Shown: positions 63,203-64,000 of the stretch, in pieces
Layout: the number at the start of each line of letters is the position of its first letter
Position numbering within the stretch: position 1 is the first letter of the stretch
Source: Earliella scabrosa
Taxonomy: Eukaryota > Basidiomycota > Agaricomycetes > Polyporales > Polyporaceae
Length of the DNA stretch: 64,000 nt
Assembly: GCA_022605405.1 (NCBI GenBank)
Contig: JABYQQ010000003.1
Location: 1,240,001-1,304,000 of the forward strand
Direction: 5' to 3'
The notes under the pieces: model-generated
What the model was told of the DNA's origin: nothing
Databases searched by the model: none
The model's input: the letters and a program-made list of their open reading frames with translations, nothing else
Translations under genes and position numbers: made by a program

Positions 63203-64000
63203 TCAACATGTCATATGTTGTCGGTGGAATCTTAGGACATATAAATGTTCTCTTCCTGCTCGACGCTCCAGTACGACCTGGATATGGGATGATTGGTTCA
63301 GATAGACGATACGAAACATTGTCCTGAATGAGCGGTACCTTTCCTTGCAAGCCATATTGCTCAAGCAACCTATGGCATATAGCCTGGATATCGTTTTGCT
63401 TCACAGCGACGAGGTAAAAGCGTCCTTGCGGAGACAGAAGGCTCTGCGATCATCAGCAGATTTGTCATTCCCGCGCATCACCTGCCATACCTCTACCTGG
63501 TCAAGCAGGATATTCGTTAGCTCCATGCCGTCACGGCCTCCTGCCCAAGCCCCTGAGATGTCTGCATCTTGCTGCGCGGAGTCCGCCTCCGCAGTGTCCG
63601 TAGGGACATACGGTGGATTGAAGAGCAGTATGTCAACCGCATGTTCTAGGCGCATACGCAGAGGTCCAACGAGAGACGTCAGAATTGGCTCAATGGGAAC
63701 CTACTAGAAGTGATTCAGTTTTCGCCCAATAAGTTCACGAGGATGACGAACTCGATTCTGCACGCCAGTCGCCTTCGTGCTTCGACATGCATAGGGATTG
63801 ATATCCGTCGTGAGATACACTTGGGGTGCTTGCGATAAGGACGGTCACCAGGTCATGGTGCTTATAGCGCGACGTACGAGACGAGGAGGACCCCAATATA
63901 CTTCCGGCAAATGCGCTGACGCATCCAGAACCTGACCTATACATTGCAAATCAGCACGCGCACATACATACGAAGCATGTCTCGTACCCTATCTCCAAGC
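63203..64000 (-). CDS. MTQ2: eRF1 glutamine methyltransferase Mtq2 (HemK2), 5' end missing
   Basis: Methylates the Gln of the GGQ motif in release factor eRF1, together with Trm112. Exons (minus): >64000..63988, 63936..63878, 63819..63752, 63700..63491, 63443..63339, 63277..63203; the gene starts beyond the right edge and about 176 residues are visible. SAM-binding motif I is LEIGSGSGCVSAF (split by an intron), the acidic loop is TTDINPYA, and the catalytic NPPY is in LLFNPPYVPT. AWAGGRDGMEL and GRFYLVAVKQND are typical of Mtq2. It ends with VVLERRAGREHLYVLRF. Tail to tail with the TauD-type gene. Confidence 0.92.

Overview
The window is nuclear DNA from a filamentous basidiomycete, most likely an Agaricomycete. 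Genes are packed on both strands, GC is high, and most genes are cut by many short introns (about 50-80 nt, GTRNGY...YAG). Several proteins have clear fungal orthologues. All gene models were spliced by hand from the sequence; each complete model sums to a whole number of codons.

Layout, left to right: the 3' part of a Ssk2/Ssk22-type MAPKKK gene (+, cut by the left edge); an orphan membrane protein with one N-terminal helix, an acidic non-cytosolic domain and seven further helices (-); the 15-exon gene for the B-block-binding subunit of TFIIIC (-); a Ups1/PRELI lipid-transfer protein (-); a peroxisomal ABCD half-transporter (-); a protein with Arg-Ser repeats and a C-terminal membrane helix (-); a secreted GH43 glycosidase (-); a single-exon HET-domain protein (+); MCM3 (-). 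Then comes a 4.2-kb gene-poor stretch that holds a MITE and one candidate small secreted protein. After it: the splicing factor Prp17/Cdc40 (-), divergent from a gene fusing three Myb repeats to Sfp1-like C2H2 fingers (+); a Ugo1-like mitochondrial carrier homologue (-); an 18-exon tricalbin (-); a beta-carbonic anhydrase (+); a HAD-superfamily protein (+); a RINT1/Tip20 tethering factor (+); an OPT oligopeptide transporter (-), divergent from a TauD-type dioxygenase (+); and the 3' part of the eRF1 methyltransferase gene MTQ2 (-, cut by the right edge).

Most genes are housekeeping: transcription, replication, splicing, membrane contact and vesicle traffic. They do not form a biosynthetic or defence cluster. 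The pair most likely to work together is OPT and TauD: they share one intergenic region with four HGATAR sites, which suggests common nitrogen or sulphur regulation.

The less ordinary observations are a B-box-like palindrome inside intron 1 of the gene for the B-box-binding protein, the orphan Wntless/GOST-like membrane protein, the Myb plus zinc-finger fusion, a 6-nt terminal coding exon in PRP17, a possible alternative mitochondrial first exon for the carbonic anhydrase, and a Tourist-like MITE with a 16-bp palindrome in each arm.
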